Origin: UBA4877 sp002399285
GTDB taxonomy: Bacteria > Bacillota > Thermoanaerobacteria > Thermoanaerobacterales > UBA4877
DNA: 57,847 nt
NCBI GenBank assembly: GCA_036771835.1
Contig: DAIPGN010000015.1
Span: forward strand, 1 to 57,847
Direction of reading: 5' to 3'
Position numbers and translations under genes: made by a program. The notes under the pieces were generated by a model. That model was given only the letters and a program-made list of their open reading frames with translations. It had not been told where the DNA came from and did no database searches. Below are positions 43,436-52,654 of the stretch, piece by piece (the first letter of the stretch is position 1; each line of letters starts with the position of its first letter).

Positions 43436-44227
43436 CTAAAGGAATCCTCCCAAACATAGAGCCGCTTCCAACACGCCTCCGGCCACCGCCCGCGCCTTAT
43501 CGGAAATGGTATAACAATAACCTGCATTCTCCCTCGGGTCTATGTCCCCTATCTTTGTTCCCATCTTCACATACGACCCCGGGTGAATCATGCCTCTGAC
43601 TATGCCGTCTATCCGGGCCCTCACTTCTGCTCCGCCCACCACGGCGACTACATCCTCTTTATCAGCGATACTTCCTATATCCATCATTACGTCCACCCTG
43701 CCATCGGCCGGGGCGTACAGCACTCTCTCTTGGGATATGCCAGCTATCGTTCCCGGCTTGCCCGTATTGGGCAGGGCACTTCCATGCATGATCACCCTGC
43801 CGAGATCGTGTCCCCTTACAGTCTCAACAACGGCATGCACATCGCGGCCCGCTTCAAAGCCCGGTCCGCATCCTATTACTACAGCGGCCATTCCGGTGTT
43901 TGTATCATTCTTCCTCTTCAGCATTCTGGCATCCACCAATACATCGGGTTTTACCACCTTTATGAATTCCGCCTCTTCATCCGCCATGACCGGAACATCT
44001 TGAGATGAAGAAATCTCTGCTGCCGCACCGGCGTCCCTGACACAGACTGCCTTCATACCTTCGACGACCATGCTGCCAAGGTACACCGCCTCGGAAAAAC
44101 TCACGGTGCGTCTCACGGAAAGCGGCCTTTCAGCCTCCAATATCACAACATCAAAGCCGCTCCTCTTCATCCTGTGAACTATGCCCGTCCCCAGATCGCC
44201 GCCGCCCCTTACTACTGTCAAAGGCAT
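43436..44227 (-). CDS. yqeB: Selenium-dependent molybdenum hydroxylase system protein YqeB
   Basis: 263 residues. N-terminal VVRGGGDLGTGIVHRMKRSG motif, LVDARMLKRK, GCGPGFEAGRDVHAVVET and the C-terminal RARIDGIVRGMIHPGSYVKMGTK region define the EF2563/YqeB group. It is a marker of selenium use as a molybdenum hydroxylase cofactor ligand; its reaction is not settled. It lies downstream of the LUD gene in the same direction. Confidence 0.9.
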   Translation of the reverse strand: MPLTVVRGGGDLGTGIVHRMKRSGFDVVILEAERPLSVRRTVSFSEAVYLGSMVVEGMKAVCVRDAGAAAEISSSQDVPVMADEEAEFIKVVKPDVLVDARMLKRKNDTNTGMAAVVIGCGPGFEAGRDVHAVVETVRGHDLGRVIMHGSALPNTGKPGTIAGISQERVLYAPADGRVDVMMDIGSIADKEDVVAVVGGAEVRARIDGIVRGMIHPGSYVKMGTKIGDIDPRENAGYCYTISDKARAVAGGVLEAALCLGGFL

Positions 44228-44259
44228 TTTCTCTGCCCCCTATACCGGCTATACTCAAA

Positions 44260-44901
44260 TCAATAGCCCATATCTTCACCGACAAGCACTATATTAAAAT
44301 CCGTATAATCAGGTTTTCTCTCGATGATCGTCGTTATCTTGCATATGCGGTCACGAGTATTGCAATCGCTGCAGATCCCAGTATGATTGCATGAGTTATT
44401 CTTGTTGAGCCTTATGGAATTGAGCGGAGCAGCCACGTTACGGGCTCTTTTTATCCCATCCTCGACTGTTTCGACGATCTTGTTTGCACCGGCGACAACA
44501 ATGACCTTTTTAGGCCCGAATATCATGGATGCAACACGGTTCCCGGTCCCGTCGATATTTATAAGTTCTCCCGACATGGTTATGGCATTGGTACTCGAAA
44601 GAAATACGTCCGACGTGATCTGCGCGCGCCTGATATCAAAGACTTCATCGGGCGTATGTCCCGCCTCCCAGTGGTCAAATACCTTGTTTCCCCTGGATTT
44701 GAGCTCCTCGATGATACCCATGCTCCTGACCGTGACAGATCCGCCGATCCCCACGCTCATGCCGGGCTCTATCATGCCCAATACCATGTCCTTTGCCTCT
44801 CGGATATCATGCGCATAAGCAGCATTGAAACCATTATCCTTTAAGTTCCTCATGGTCCTGTCTATCCTTATATCATAATAGACGTCCTTAGCGTCATACA
44901 T
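44260..44901 (-). CDS. LUD-domain (LutC/DUF162-like) protein
   Basis: 213 residues. GIGGSVTVRSMGI, FLSSTNAITMSGELINIDGTGNRVASMIFGP and a C-terminal cysteine group (NSCNHTGICSDCNTRDRIC) match the LUD family, related to LutC of lactate oxidation. The C-terminal cysteines may bind an Fe-S cluster. Exact substrate is unknown. It is probably cotranscribed with yqeB. Confidence 0.85.
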   Translation of the reverse strand: MYDAKDVYYDIRIDRTMRNLKDNGFNAAYAHDIREAKDMVLGMIEPGMSVGIGGSVTVRSMGIIEELKSRGNKVFDHWEAGHTPDEVFDIRRAQITSDVFLSSTNAITMSGELINIDGTGNRVASMIFGPKKVIVVAGANKIVETVEDGIKRARNVAAPLNSIRLNKNNSCNHTGICSDCNTRDRICKITTIIERKPDYTDFNIVLVGEDMGY

Positions 44902-45127
44902 GGATAATCCCCCGATCCTATGAATATTTTAGGCGGTGCGGCTCCGTGGTTCTTATTTATATAAAAATGTTATATCATAAAGTTAATATATATTTCGACC
45001 AAATCTGCAAAAATCCTTTTATTAATTAAAAACAATCTGTTTGAAATGTGTCTCCGCATGCCCGGGGAGAAAATGACGTGTATATGTCCGGATCATGATA
45101 CTGCAATTATATCTATGAAACGCATTC
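44902..45127. other. Intergenic region upstream of the LUD gene
   Basis: AT-rich, with a GATATAAC -10-like sequence on the minus strand near 44970 that may start the LUD-yqeB unit. The MATE gene ends at 45128 and no clear terminator with a T-run follows it. No riboswitch was recognised. Confidence 0.4.
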
Positions 45128-46465
45128 TCAGTTCAGTGAAATGCGCCTCCATTTCCCGGTACGGTATTCTCCATATGAAATGATGAAGTTTACAAGCCAG
45201 CCGACGGGAACCGCATACCACACCATTGCAACACCAAAGCGCGGGGCGAATACGACCGCAACGCACACCCGAACGGTGAGATTGGCCAAATTGGCAATGG
45301 TAAACATCTTCATATCGCCTGCTCCGCGCAGCAGGCCGTCCGCCACCATTTTCATCCCTATAAGCACGAAAAACCAACCCATAAACTTGAGATAGGACGA
45401 ACCTGTTTGCAGAGCAAGCCATGTGCCGTTACTGCCCAAGAAAGATAAAATGATATTTTTATAAAAGAACTCCAGCAACGCACAGATCACAATCGCAAAA
45501 AATGCAATTATACCATTACCCGTGAAAAACCCTTTTTGTACCCGTTCCTGTTCTCCTGCGCCGATATTTTGCGACGTATACGCCGAAATGGCATTTCCCA
45601 TAGCCGCCATCGGCACTACGCAAATACTTTCGACGCGCATTGCCGCAGAAAAGCCTGCCAGTACCTGAGTACCGAAGCTGTTTACCACTGACTGGACGAA
45701 CAACATGCCTATCGAAACGGTGGACTGCTGCAAAATGGAAGGCAGTGCGATCTTAGTCATATTTTTTAATTCATCACCGTCAAAGGTCTTAGGTTTGTCA
45801 GAAGAATAGGCAGTCATTTCCCGCATGAACAGTACAAGCGAAATAACGGCAGAGATCCCCTGTGCGATCAGCGTTGCCCATGCCACGCCTGCCACGCCAA
45901 GATGCATGGAGCGAACCATATACACATCTAAAAAAATATTCAACACGGATGAAAAAATCAATAAATACAAAGGAGTGCGCGACTGCCCGATCGAGTTGAA
46001 CATAGCGGAAAGAACATTGTACATGAAGAGAAACGGCAGACCGAGAAAATAGATATTTAAATATACCGTCGCCATGTCCAGAATATTGTCCGGAGTATTC
46101 AGTAACTGCAGGATCTGCCTTCCCTTCAAAAGTCCGAACCCGCCCAATAATATGCTCAAGATGAGAAATGCAATCAATGCGGTGTATACAGACTGCTTCA
46201 TCTTTTGATACTCTCTTGCGCCAAAGTAACGGCTGGTTATTACCGAAGCACCCACTCCGCCGCCGATCGCAATGCTTATAAACACATTGGTCAGCGCGTA
46301 GCAGGCTCCTACGGCCGCCAATGCATTTTCACTGACAAACCGGCCGACCACCATCGAATCCACCATTGTGTAAAACTGCTGAAAGAAATTACCTATGATC
46401 ATAGGTATTGCAAAAATCAGCAGCGCCTTTAAAGGTCTTTCATGTATTAAATACTCTCTGTCCAT
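45128..46465 (-). CDS. MATE family efflux transporter
   Basis: About 445 residues with twelve hydrophobic segments. MATE patterns: IPMIIGNFFQQFYTMVDSMVVGRFV near the N-terminus and SIGMLFVQSVVNSFGTQVLAGF at the start of the second half. MATE proteins export drugs or metabolites using cation gradients. The ATG at 46463-46465 is chosen for its AAGGAGA site nine bases upstream. It follows the PatB-like gene by about 40 bases, forming a two-gene unit. Confidence 0.92.
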   Translation of the reverse strand: MDREYLIHERPLKALLIFAIPMIIGNFFQQFYTMVDSMVVGRFVSENALAAVGACYALTNVFISIAIGGGVGASVITSRYFGAREYQKMKQSVYTALIAFLILSILLGGFGLLKGRQILQLLNTPDNILDMATVYLNIYFLGLPFLFMYNVLSAMFNSIGQSRTPLYLLIFSSVLNIFLDVYMVRSMHLGVAGVAWATLIAQGISAVISLVLFMREMTAYSSDKPKTFDGDELKNMTKIALPSILQQSTVSIGMLFVQSVVNSFGTQVLAGFSAAMRVESICVVPMAAMGNAISAYTSQNIGAGEQERVQKGFFTGNGIIAFFAIVICALLEFFYKNIILSFLGSNGTWLALQTGSSYLKFMGWFFVLIGMKMVADGLLRGAGDMKMFTIANLANLTVRVCVAVVFAPRFGVAMVWYAVPVGWLVNFIISYGEYRTGKWRRISLN

Positions 46466-46506
46466 AGAATAAATCTCCTTTTCATCCAGCAAGAATCCAA
46501 CTTACA

Positions 46507-47712
46507 TTATGCATTAAAAACATATTTATCAAGTCTGTCAAATGCCTCCTTTACTCGTGATAGCGGGAGCGCCAGATTCATCCTGATATGGCACGGCCCA
46601 TGGAACATGCGTCCGTCCTGCCATGCAACACCCGCGTCCCAGCCCGCCTTTTCAAGCTCGTCGATCGTCTTGCCATGTTTCTTACACCAGCCGGTACAGT
46701 CGATGAACAGCATATAGGTCCCTTCCGGCTGCGAAAAATCAACTCCTTCAAAATGCTCCCTTATATAACCACATGCATAATCAACATTTCCCGTCAAGAC
46801 CTGACGCAACTCATCGACCCACTCATATCCTTCAGCCCTATAGGCTCCAATGAGCGCATGCATACTGAGTACATTCATTTCGTTGTAGTGAGCTAAAGAG
46901 GACTCCTTGGCTACCCTGTCTCTGATCCACTTATTGTAAATAATATGATAGCTTCCAACAAGTCCCGCTAGATTGAACGTCTTGCTGGGCGCATACATTG
47001 CCACGGTGCGCATGCGTGCGTCCTTGCTGACGGACTGCGTCGGTATATGCTTATGTCCCGAAAGGACGAGATCGGACCATATTTCATCCGAAACTACATA
47101 GACATCATATTTTTTATAAAGCTCCATCGCCTTTTCGATCTCCCACTTCTCCCACACTCTCCCGCAGGGATTATGCGGAGAACAGAATATGGCCGCGTGT
47201 ATGTTTTCGCTTTTCAGCCTCTTCTCCATATCGTCAAAGTCCATGCGCCATATTCCGTTTTCATCTCTTACCAATGGGCTCAGGACCATATCGTATCCAT
47301 TATTTGAGAGAGCCTTGGTAAACCCGATATATGTAGGCGCGTGAAGAAGTACCTTGTCTCCCTTAGAACAAAAGACGTTCAGCGCACTGATGACGCCGCC
47401 GAGCACGCCGTTCTCATAGCCGATGCACTCTTGGGTCAGCCCCTTAACACCGTTTCGCTTTTCCTGCCATTTGATGATGGAATCAAAATAGGCATCCGTG
47501 GGGTCAAAGTATCCGAATGCAGGATGCTTTGCCCTTTCTATGATCGCCTCCGGTATCGTCGGTACCGTCGGAAAATTCATATCTGCGACCCACATGGGAA
47601 TGACATCAAATCCCTCTTTAGGCAAATCTGGAGAAGGGCCTTTTCCCAATCCATCCACAGCAATGGAGTCCTTACCCCTACGGTCCATGATACTCGTAAA
47701 ATCGTATTTCAT
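46507..47712 (-). CDS. PatB/MalY-type C-S lyase / aminotransferase
   Basis: 401 residues, fold-type I PLP enzyme. Segments: VIPMWVADMNFPT, CSPHNPCGRVWEKWE, the PLP lysine MYAPSKTFNLAG and RMNLALPLSRVKEA. MalY/PatB proteins cleave cystathionine or cysteine conjugates and some regulate. The upstream leader holds an intrinsic terminator, suggesting attenuation. Confidence 0.88.
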   Translation of the reverse strand: MKYDFTSIMDRRGKDSIAVDGLGKGPSPDLPKEGFDVIPMWVADMNFPTVPTIPEAIIERAKHPAFGYFDPTDAYFDSIIKWQEKRNGVKGLTQECIGYENGVLGGVISALNVFCSKGDKVLLHAPTYIGFTKALSNNGYDMVLSPLVRDENGIWRMDFDDMEKRLKSENIHAAIFCSPHNPCGRVWEKWEIEKAMELYKKYDVYVVSDEIWSDLVLSGHKHIPTQSVSKDARMRTVAMYAPSKTFNLAGLVGSYHIIYNKWIRDRVAKESSLAHYNEMNVLSMHALIGAYRAEGYEWVDELRQVLTGNVDYACGYIREHFEGVDFSQPEGTYMLFIDCTGWCKKHGKTIDELEKAGWDAGVAWQDGRMFHGPCHIRMNLALPLSRVKEAFDRLDKYVFNA

Positions 47713-47774
47713 AATTTAGCCCCCACTATATTATTTTGATCTACGCTTCATAGCACCATCTTCTAAATCCCCGC

Positions 47775-47817
47775 AAAAAAGAGGAGTCCGATGCCTTCTT
47801 TCGCATCAGATTCCCTC
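47775..47817 (-). terminator. Terminator/attenuator in the PatB leader
   Basis: Minus strand: GAGGGAATCTGATGC paired with GCATCGGACTCCTC (mismatches), followed by TTTTTT. It lies between a good promoter and the PatB start, so it should limit read-through. No known riboswitch was recognised. Confidence 0.6.
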
Positions 47818-47879
47818 AAAATATGTAATTTAAAGGTTAGTGAATATATAAAATAGCGTAAAAAATCTCCTTTAATTTA

Positions 47880-47890
47880 ATTATACCACA
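47880..47890 (-). promoter_or_regulatory. Promoter of PatB-MATE transcript
   Basis: Minus strand: TGGTATAAT, an extended -10; the -35 is weak. Transcription would begin about 160 bases before the PatB gene. Confidence 0.5.
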
Positions 47891-47944
47891 TAATCATAAG
47901 AGATCATGAATCAACACAGGATTTGCTTTAATGCCCTTCTAATC

Positions 47945-47990
47945 AAAAAAAGTGCTGAAAATCATTTGTATCAGTTTTCAGCACTTTTTA
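47945..47990 (-). terminator. Terminator of the sgc-type operon
   Basis: A strong hairpin, AGTGCTGAAAA paired with TTTTCAGCACT around a 13-nt loop, with A-run and T-run flanks, so it can act both ways. It ends the unit whose last gene starts at 48627. Confidence 0.88.
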
Positions 47991-48000
47991 GTATTTATAT

Positions 48001-48627
48001 TCATTTAGTCGCTATTATTTTCTTTCTATCGGCAAATACCGCTCTTCCCATTACAATATTTTTTACTCCTATTTTCAATAAATCATCGATCTTGTCCTCA
48101 GTAATGCCTCCATCGACCCAAATATTCAATTTATAGTCATGAAGTCTGCATATCTTTTTCTCCATGGCCTTGATATATTTCTGTCCCCTTCCATCAGGTT
48201 CGCTGGTTAATACCAGAATGTCGTCGGTCAACGGAATTACATGATCAATAGAGTCGATGTCAATACTAGGATTGATGGCTATTCCTACTCTTATCCCTTC
48301 ATCCTGATATAACCTGATCAATTCAGAGGGATATCTGGTCACATCTACATGGATAAATACAATATACGGATCACATTTTTTAACGCTTTTTAAAAAAAGC
48401 TCGGGTTTGTTCACCATTAAGTGTATAGATTTGCGGGAAGAACTCTTTTTGCATATCAATTCCAATAATTTTATCCCAAAGGTTATATTCGGAATATAAT
48501 TTCCATCCTCTATATCAATGTGTATATTTGCATAATTCGCATCAATAAATTTTATTTCTTCATCAACGTTTAGCAAATTCCCCGATGCAATGGATGGGAT
48601 TATTACCGCCCTATTACCTTCTTGCAT
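48001..48627 (-). CDS. Ribulose-phosphate 3-epimerase family protein (SgcE-like)
   Basis: 208 residues. PSIASGNLLNVDEEI, HIDIEDGNYIPNITFG, HLMVNKPE, and the C-terminal IWVDGGIT and MGRAVFADRKK segments show the epimerase TIM barrel. Its role in this operon is likely 3-epimerisation of a pentulose phosphate. It overlaps the SgcQ-like gene by 14 bases. Confidence 0.85.
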   Translation of the reverse strand: MQEGNRAVIIPSIASGNLLNVDEEIKFIDANYANIHIDIEDGNYIPNITFGIKLLELICKKSSSRKSIHLMVNKPELFLKSVKKCDPYIVFIHVDVTRYPSELIRLYQDEGIRVGIAINPSIDIDSIDHVIPLTDDILVLTSEPDGRGQKYIKAMEKKICRLHDYKLNIWVDGGITEDKIDDLLKIGVKNIVMGRAVFADRKKIIATK

Positions 48628-49417
48628 TTTTTACTACTTTCATAAACTCACATACCCTCTTAAAATCAACTTCATTATTAAAGTTTCCATCCTTTTTAAA
48701 ATATGTCCCTACAACTCCTCCATCTGCTATTGAGAGCTGTTCCTCAACATTATTGATATTCAATCCCGTATTGACAAATACAGGTACTTCACTAACAACC
48801 TTCTTAACTCTGGTCAATATCTGCGTATCAGCTGCAGATCCGGCAGTCAACCCTGAAACGCACAGTGCATCCGGTTTGTTATTAAAGACCGTCGACTTGG
48901 CAATACTTTCGATATCTCTGTCGGCCAAATAAGTTGCCGCTTCAGGTATAATATTAAAAAGCGACTTTATATTGTCTCCGCCTAAATTATGTTTATGTCT
49001 TATCACTTCGCCGTAATTTGTGTCCCACAAACCAAAATCGCTGGCATAGACTCCCGTGAATATTTCTCTCACAAACTGTGCATCTACTGCAACAGCAAGA
49101 TCAAAAGTCTTCATGGGGTCCCATAATACATCCACGCCATAGGGCACCCTTATATCTGTTAAAAGTTCTCCTATGACCCGAGCCATAGCGGATACAGTTT
49201 CGGCCTTGACCTTAGTGAGATATGGCAAACTGAATTCATTGGAGAACATTACGGCATCTACGCCGCCGTCTTGTAATGCCGTTAAATCTGCCTTTGCCTT
49301 TTCAACTACTTTTTTCATACCACCCTGCTCATCATAATTAGGGTCGCCAGGCAAGGGCGATAGATGACACATTGCGATTATTGGTTTGTTAGTTTTGAAT
49401 ATTTCTTTTGTCCACAT
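48614..49417 (-). CDS. BtpA/SgcQ family protein
   Basis: 267 residues. CHLSPLPGDPNYD, GVDAVMFSNEFSLPY, YGVDVLWDP and the GLTAGSAADTQILTRVKK segment are typical of BtpA/SgcQ proteins, TIM-barrel proteins related to phosphoribosyl isomerases. Function in the sgc operon is not known. It directly follows the EIIC gene. Confidence 0.85.
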   Translation of the reverse strand: MWTKEIFKTNKPIIAMCHLSPLPGDPNYDEQGGMKKVVEKAKADLTALQDGGVDAVMFSNEFSLPYLTKVKAETVSAMARVIGELLTDIRVPYGVDVLWDPMKTFDLAVAVDAQFVREIFTGVYASDFGLWDTNYGEVIRHKHNLGGDNIKSLFNIIPEAATYLADRDIESIAKSTVFNNKPDALCVSGLTAGSAADTQILTRVKKVVSEVPVFVNTGLNINNVEEQLSIADGGVVGTYFKKDGNFNNEVDFKRVCEFMKVVKNARR

Positions 49418-50806
49418 TTATAGCACTACTCCTTTATCCTCTTTTATTGTCTCTCTTTTTGTCTTCATTGAATAAAAGTATACTATACCCGCTGTCAATG
49501 CTATTATTAATGCAATCCCAACTATCCCTAATCTATTCAACTGATAAAATACAAATGCTATGGGATTCCCAGCTGATAATGCCGTTACTTGTAATGCACC
49601 CTCCGGCATAGCTGCCGCTCCGCTTTTTGCAAATATGGTGATCATTGGTGCAAAGAAGGAGGAAATGCATAATACAATAGACATCATAATCGTCCCGCTC
49701 AACAAAGTTTTTATAAAACTCCTATTATGAATAACTGTGGCCATTGAAATAAAGAACGCCGTTGAGGCAAGATCACCTACGGGAAGTGTTGTATTTGTAG
49801 GTATGATCATCGCCAATACCAACGTTATAGGGATCAGTAAGAGACCGACCGCGACTGTGGTTGGGACTCCTAATAGAACAGCGGAATCTAACCCTATATA
49901 AAATTCTTGGCCATTGTATTTTTTCTGCATATAATTTCTGGCCTGTTCATTAATTGGAACTAGACCTTCCATCAATATTTTTGTAGCTCTCGGCAGAAGG
50001 AACATTAGCGCCGCCATTTCCATACCGAGATTAAGCGCGTCTTTAATAGAATACGATACCAGCAGCGCCAATAGGAAACCGATTATAAATCCTAAGAAAA
50101 TTGGTTCGGCTATAACAGATAAAAAACCGAATTTCGAACTGTCTATTTCCTTTCCTTTGTCTTTACTGTCACTATTATCTTTTTTCGATTTTGGGATAAA
50201 TAAATCGTAGAATTTGTCCAGCAGATCAAAAATTGGTACGGTACTAACCGCAAAGCCCTGTGGTATAGAAATGCCCGGAATGCCTAATTCCTTTTGAACC
50301 TTCGGCGCAGTATAATCCGCAATCTTTAATGATATAATGCAGTGCGCTGCCGCTCCTATAAAAGCATATACTATATTATGCGTCAATAGATAAATTACCG
50401 ATCCCGTAAAAGCATAGTGCCAATAGTTCCAAATATCAATATTAACGGTATTAGTTAATTTAAGTGTTAGCATTAATATATTAACTATCAATATGAATGG
50501 GATTATAAACGAACCTACCGTAGTTGAAAATGCTAACCCCGCGGCAGCTCCCCACCCTGTGTCGATCGTTGTCAGCTTTAATCCAAATTTTTCAACCAAG
50601 AGATTTGCTACCGGACTGATATTGGTCCATATTAACCCTAAAACTAAATTTAAAGAAATTAATCCAATACCCACCGTCATACCGGCTTTTAACGCCTTTA
50701 TCGGATGGAGTCTGACCAAAAGACCTACTAATGTGATCATCAGAGGAATCATAACATATGAACCAAGGCCACTTATATAGTTAAATATCTCTTTCAAAAT
50801 ACCCAT
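49418..50806 (-). CDS. PTS galactitol-type EIIC (SgcC-like)
   Basis: 462 residues with about ten to twelve membrane segments. The galactitol-type IIC features are present (GLGSYVMIPLMITLVGLLVRL near the N-terminus, then GLDSAVLLGVPTTVAVG). It is the sugar-translocating component with the EIIB and EIIA proteins encoded next to it. Substrate is unknown, possibly a pentitol. Confidence 0.9.
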   Translation of the reverse strand: MGILKEIFNYISGLGSYVMIPLMITLVGLLVRLHPIKALKAGMTVGIGLISLNLVLGLIWTNISPVANLLVEKFGLKLTTIDTGWGAAAGLAFSTTVGSFIIPFILIVNILMLTLKLTNTVNIDIWNYWHYAFTGSVIYLLTHNIVYAFIGAAAHCIISLKIADYTAPKVQKELGIPGISIPQGFAVSTVPIFDLLDKFYDLFIPKSKKDNSDSKDKGKEIDSSKFGFLSVIAEPIFLGFIIGFLLALLVSYSIKDALNLGMEMAALMFLLPRATKILMEGLVPINEQARNYMQKKYNGQEFYIGLDSAVLLGVPTTVAVGLLLIPITLVLAMIIPTNTTLPVGDLASTAFFISMATVIHNRSFIKTLLSGTIMMSIVLCISSFFAPMITIFAKSGAAAMPEGALQVTALSAGNPIAFVFYQLNRLGIVGIALIIALTAGIVYFYSMKTKRETIKEDKGVVL

Positions 50807-50807
50807 T

Positions 50808-51092
50808 TTAATCCTCCTTATTTAGATACGATAGTATTTCACTCTTTAATTCGTCAATTCCAATGCCGGTTATAAAAGGCAGGCCTAGAATAGTTGGGAT
50901 TTTATAATCCCCTTGGAGCGGCATAGATGAAACTATTATATCTCCTTGATCCTGATAACCTTTGACTTCTCTAATGCTGCATTGAATAATTCGATACTCT
51001 ATTTTATTTTCAGTTAACAGCTTTTCTATATTGCTTGAAATTATCGTTGAAGTTGCCACTCCAGCGCCACAGGCTACAATAACAGTCTTCAA
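50808..51092 (-). CDS. PTS EIIB component (SgcB-like)
   Basis: 94 residues with the phospho-cysteine loop VIVACGAGVATSTI of galactitol-type EIIB. A GGAGGTGAT ribosome site precedes a TTG codon at 51090-51092, which I take as the start rather than the earlier in-frame start that lies inside the site. It accepts phosphate from EIIA. Confidence 0.88.
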   Translation of the reverse strand: MKTVIVACGAGVATSTIISSNIEKLLTENKIEYRIIQCSIREVKGYQDQGDIIVSSMPLQGDYKIPTILGLPFITGIGIDELKSEILSYLNKED

Positions 51093-51125
51093 AATATCAC
51101 CTCCCATCTAATGAATTATGTTATT

Positions 51126-52175
51126 TTAGAATTGACAAATAAATTCTTTTATTAGTTTTACCGTATTATCGGCATCGGTAATGCTTATACATTCTATAGG
51201 AGTATGGGTGTATCGTGTGGGGATAGAAATACTCATTACTTTTATTCCTTCATTTTCAAATAATATATATGCATTTTCAGTAACTACACCGGATGCAACT
51301 TCTCTTTGATAAGGAATATCATTGTCGGCGCAAATGTTTTCAAAGGAAGCAATTAATTCTTTATCCGGCAGCACTCCCGCCAAAGTTCCTCTTCCATGGA
51401 AATTCATATATGTTAACGCCGGACCCTTGCCAAGCGAAACATCATTGTAATTTAGATCCGGCGTATCACACGCAGGAGTAATATCAATTCCTATAGTAAT
51501 ATCAGGTTTTATTTTTCTTACAACAGGAAGTATACCTCTAATATTAAATTCCTCCATTACACAAGATACCAAATAAACCTCAGCGTCTAACTCTGATCCG
51601 CGCAGCATCTCATTCAGTTCGAGCAAAATACTGCAGCCGATCCTATCATCTATAGCTTTTGAACTAACTATTTTGTCTGACATCTCAGTCCAAGTATCAT
51701 CGAAGGAAAACATATCCCCCACATTTATTCCTCTGGAGATAACCGATCCGTTCGAATCTGCACCTATGTCTATATACATATCTTGGATTTGAGGGATCCT
51801 GAATTTATTTTCCGCACTCATAAAATGATGAGACTGAACTCCTACTAAACCCTTGATCGACTCATCCTTAATACTTTGAACTTTGGTGCCGGGAAGAATT
51901 TGCGTATTCACGCCGCCCATTCTCTCAAACCTCAAGAAACCGTCATCTTCAATCTTTCTTATTATAAAACCGATTTCATCCATGTGTGCAAAAATCATTA
52001 TTTTAGTCTTCGCGTTTTTCTTTGTCTTTAATTTACAAATTATATTGCCAATATTATCCTTATAAACGTTTTCACTAAACTCATGGAATTTCTGTAGCAT
52101 ATATGACCCAACGCTTTCCTCCCTTGAAGAAAGTCCATTTAGCTGACACAAATTCTTTAAATTATCCCTGATCAT
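51126..52175 (-). CDS. M42 family metallopeptidase-like protein (SgcX-like)
   Basis: 349 residues. Metal-binding residues of the M42 family: IFAHMDEIGFIIRKIEDDGF, SKAIDDRIGCSILLEL, SCVMEEFNIRG, and the C-terminal YTHTPIECISITD. SgcX holds this place in the E. coli sgc operon. Substrate unknown. It starts one base after the EIIA stop. Confidence 0.88.
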   Translation of the reverse strand: MIRDNLKNLCQLNGLSSREESVGSYMLQKFHEFSENVYKDNIGNIICKLKTKKNAKTKIMIFAHMDEIGFIIRKIEDDGFLRFERMGGVNTQILPGTKVQSIKDESIKGLVGVQSHHFMSAENKFRIPQIQDMYIDIGADSNGSVISRGINVGDMFSFDDTWTEMSDKIVSSKAIDDRIGCSILLELNEMLRGSELDAEVYLVSCVMEEFNIRGILPVVRKIKPDITIGIDITPACDTPDLNYNDVSLGKGPALTYMNFHGRGTLAGVLPDKELIASFENICADNDIPYQREVASGVVTENAYILFENEGIKVMSISIPTRYTHTPIECISITDADNTVKLIKEFICQF

Positions 52176-52176
52176 T

Positions 52177-52635
52177 CTAATCTGCCTCCCTTAGCAACTG
52201 ATAAATATCCTCTTTTGAATTACAGTTTTTTATTTCCAACAACATCTGCGATTGAAATAGATCTGCAAGTTGCTGCAATACGGTAATATGTTTATTTTTA
52301 TCTTTCAGCAGTAAAATAAACGATATGTCTACTTTAATTTCCTCATTCGGTTTGTCCATCCGATTAAACTTTAATTTTTTGGGGAAATTTGTAACGATAA
52401 TACCTTCTTTTAAAACATATTCCTCTTCGCTGTGCGGTATAGAAACATTCATGCGTTTGGTCAATAAACCAGTTGGAAATTGTTCTTCTCGTTTTATTAT
52501 TTCCTCTTTAAATTTCTCTTTGACAAATCCTCTCTCGATAAGAAAGTCTGATATGTCATTTAAAAAATCAACCTTGTCAACATAATCTTTCTTAATAAAC
52601 TCACCGTCTCTTATTAATTCGCCTAACTCTTTCAT
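52177..52635 (-). CDS. PTS EIIA component, mannitol/fructose type (SgcA-like)
   Basis: 152 residues. The phosphorylated histidine lies in NVSIPHSEEE (His68). It transfers phosphate from HPr to EIIB. It has a GGGGGGG/GGAAGG ribosome region, and starts 20 bases after the regulator. Confidence 0.9.
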   Translation of the reverse strand: MKELGELIRDGEFIKKDYVDKVDFLNDISDFLIERGFVKEKFKEEIIKREEQFPTGLLTKRMNVSIPHSEEEYVLKEGIIVTNFPKKLKFNRMDKPNEEIKVDISFILLLKDKNKHITVLQQLADLFQSQMLLEIKNCNSKEDIYQLLREAD

Positions 52636-52654
52636 GTCTTTCCTTCCCCCCCCA

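Noticed and set aside
45093..45422. Minus-strand frame of 109 residues at the MATE 3' end
   Set aside because: It is another frame of the MATE gene with no independent start signal.
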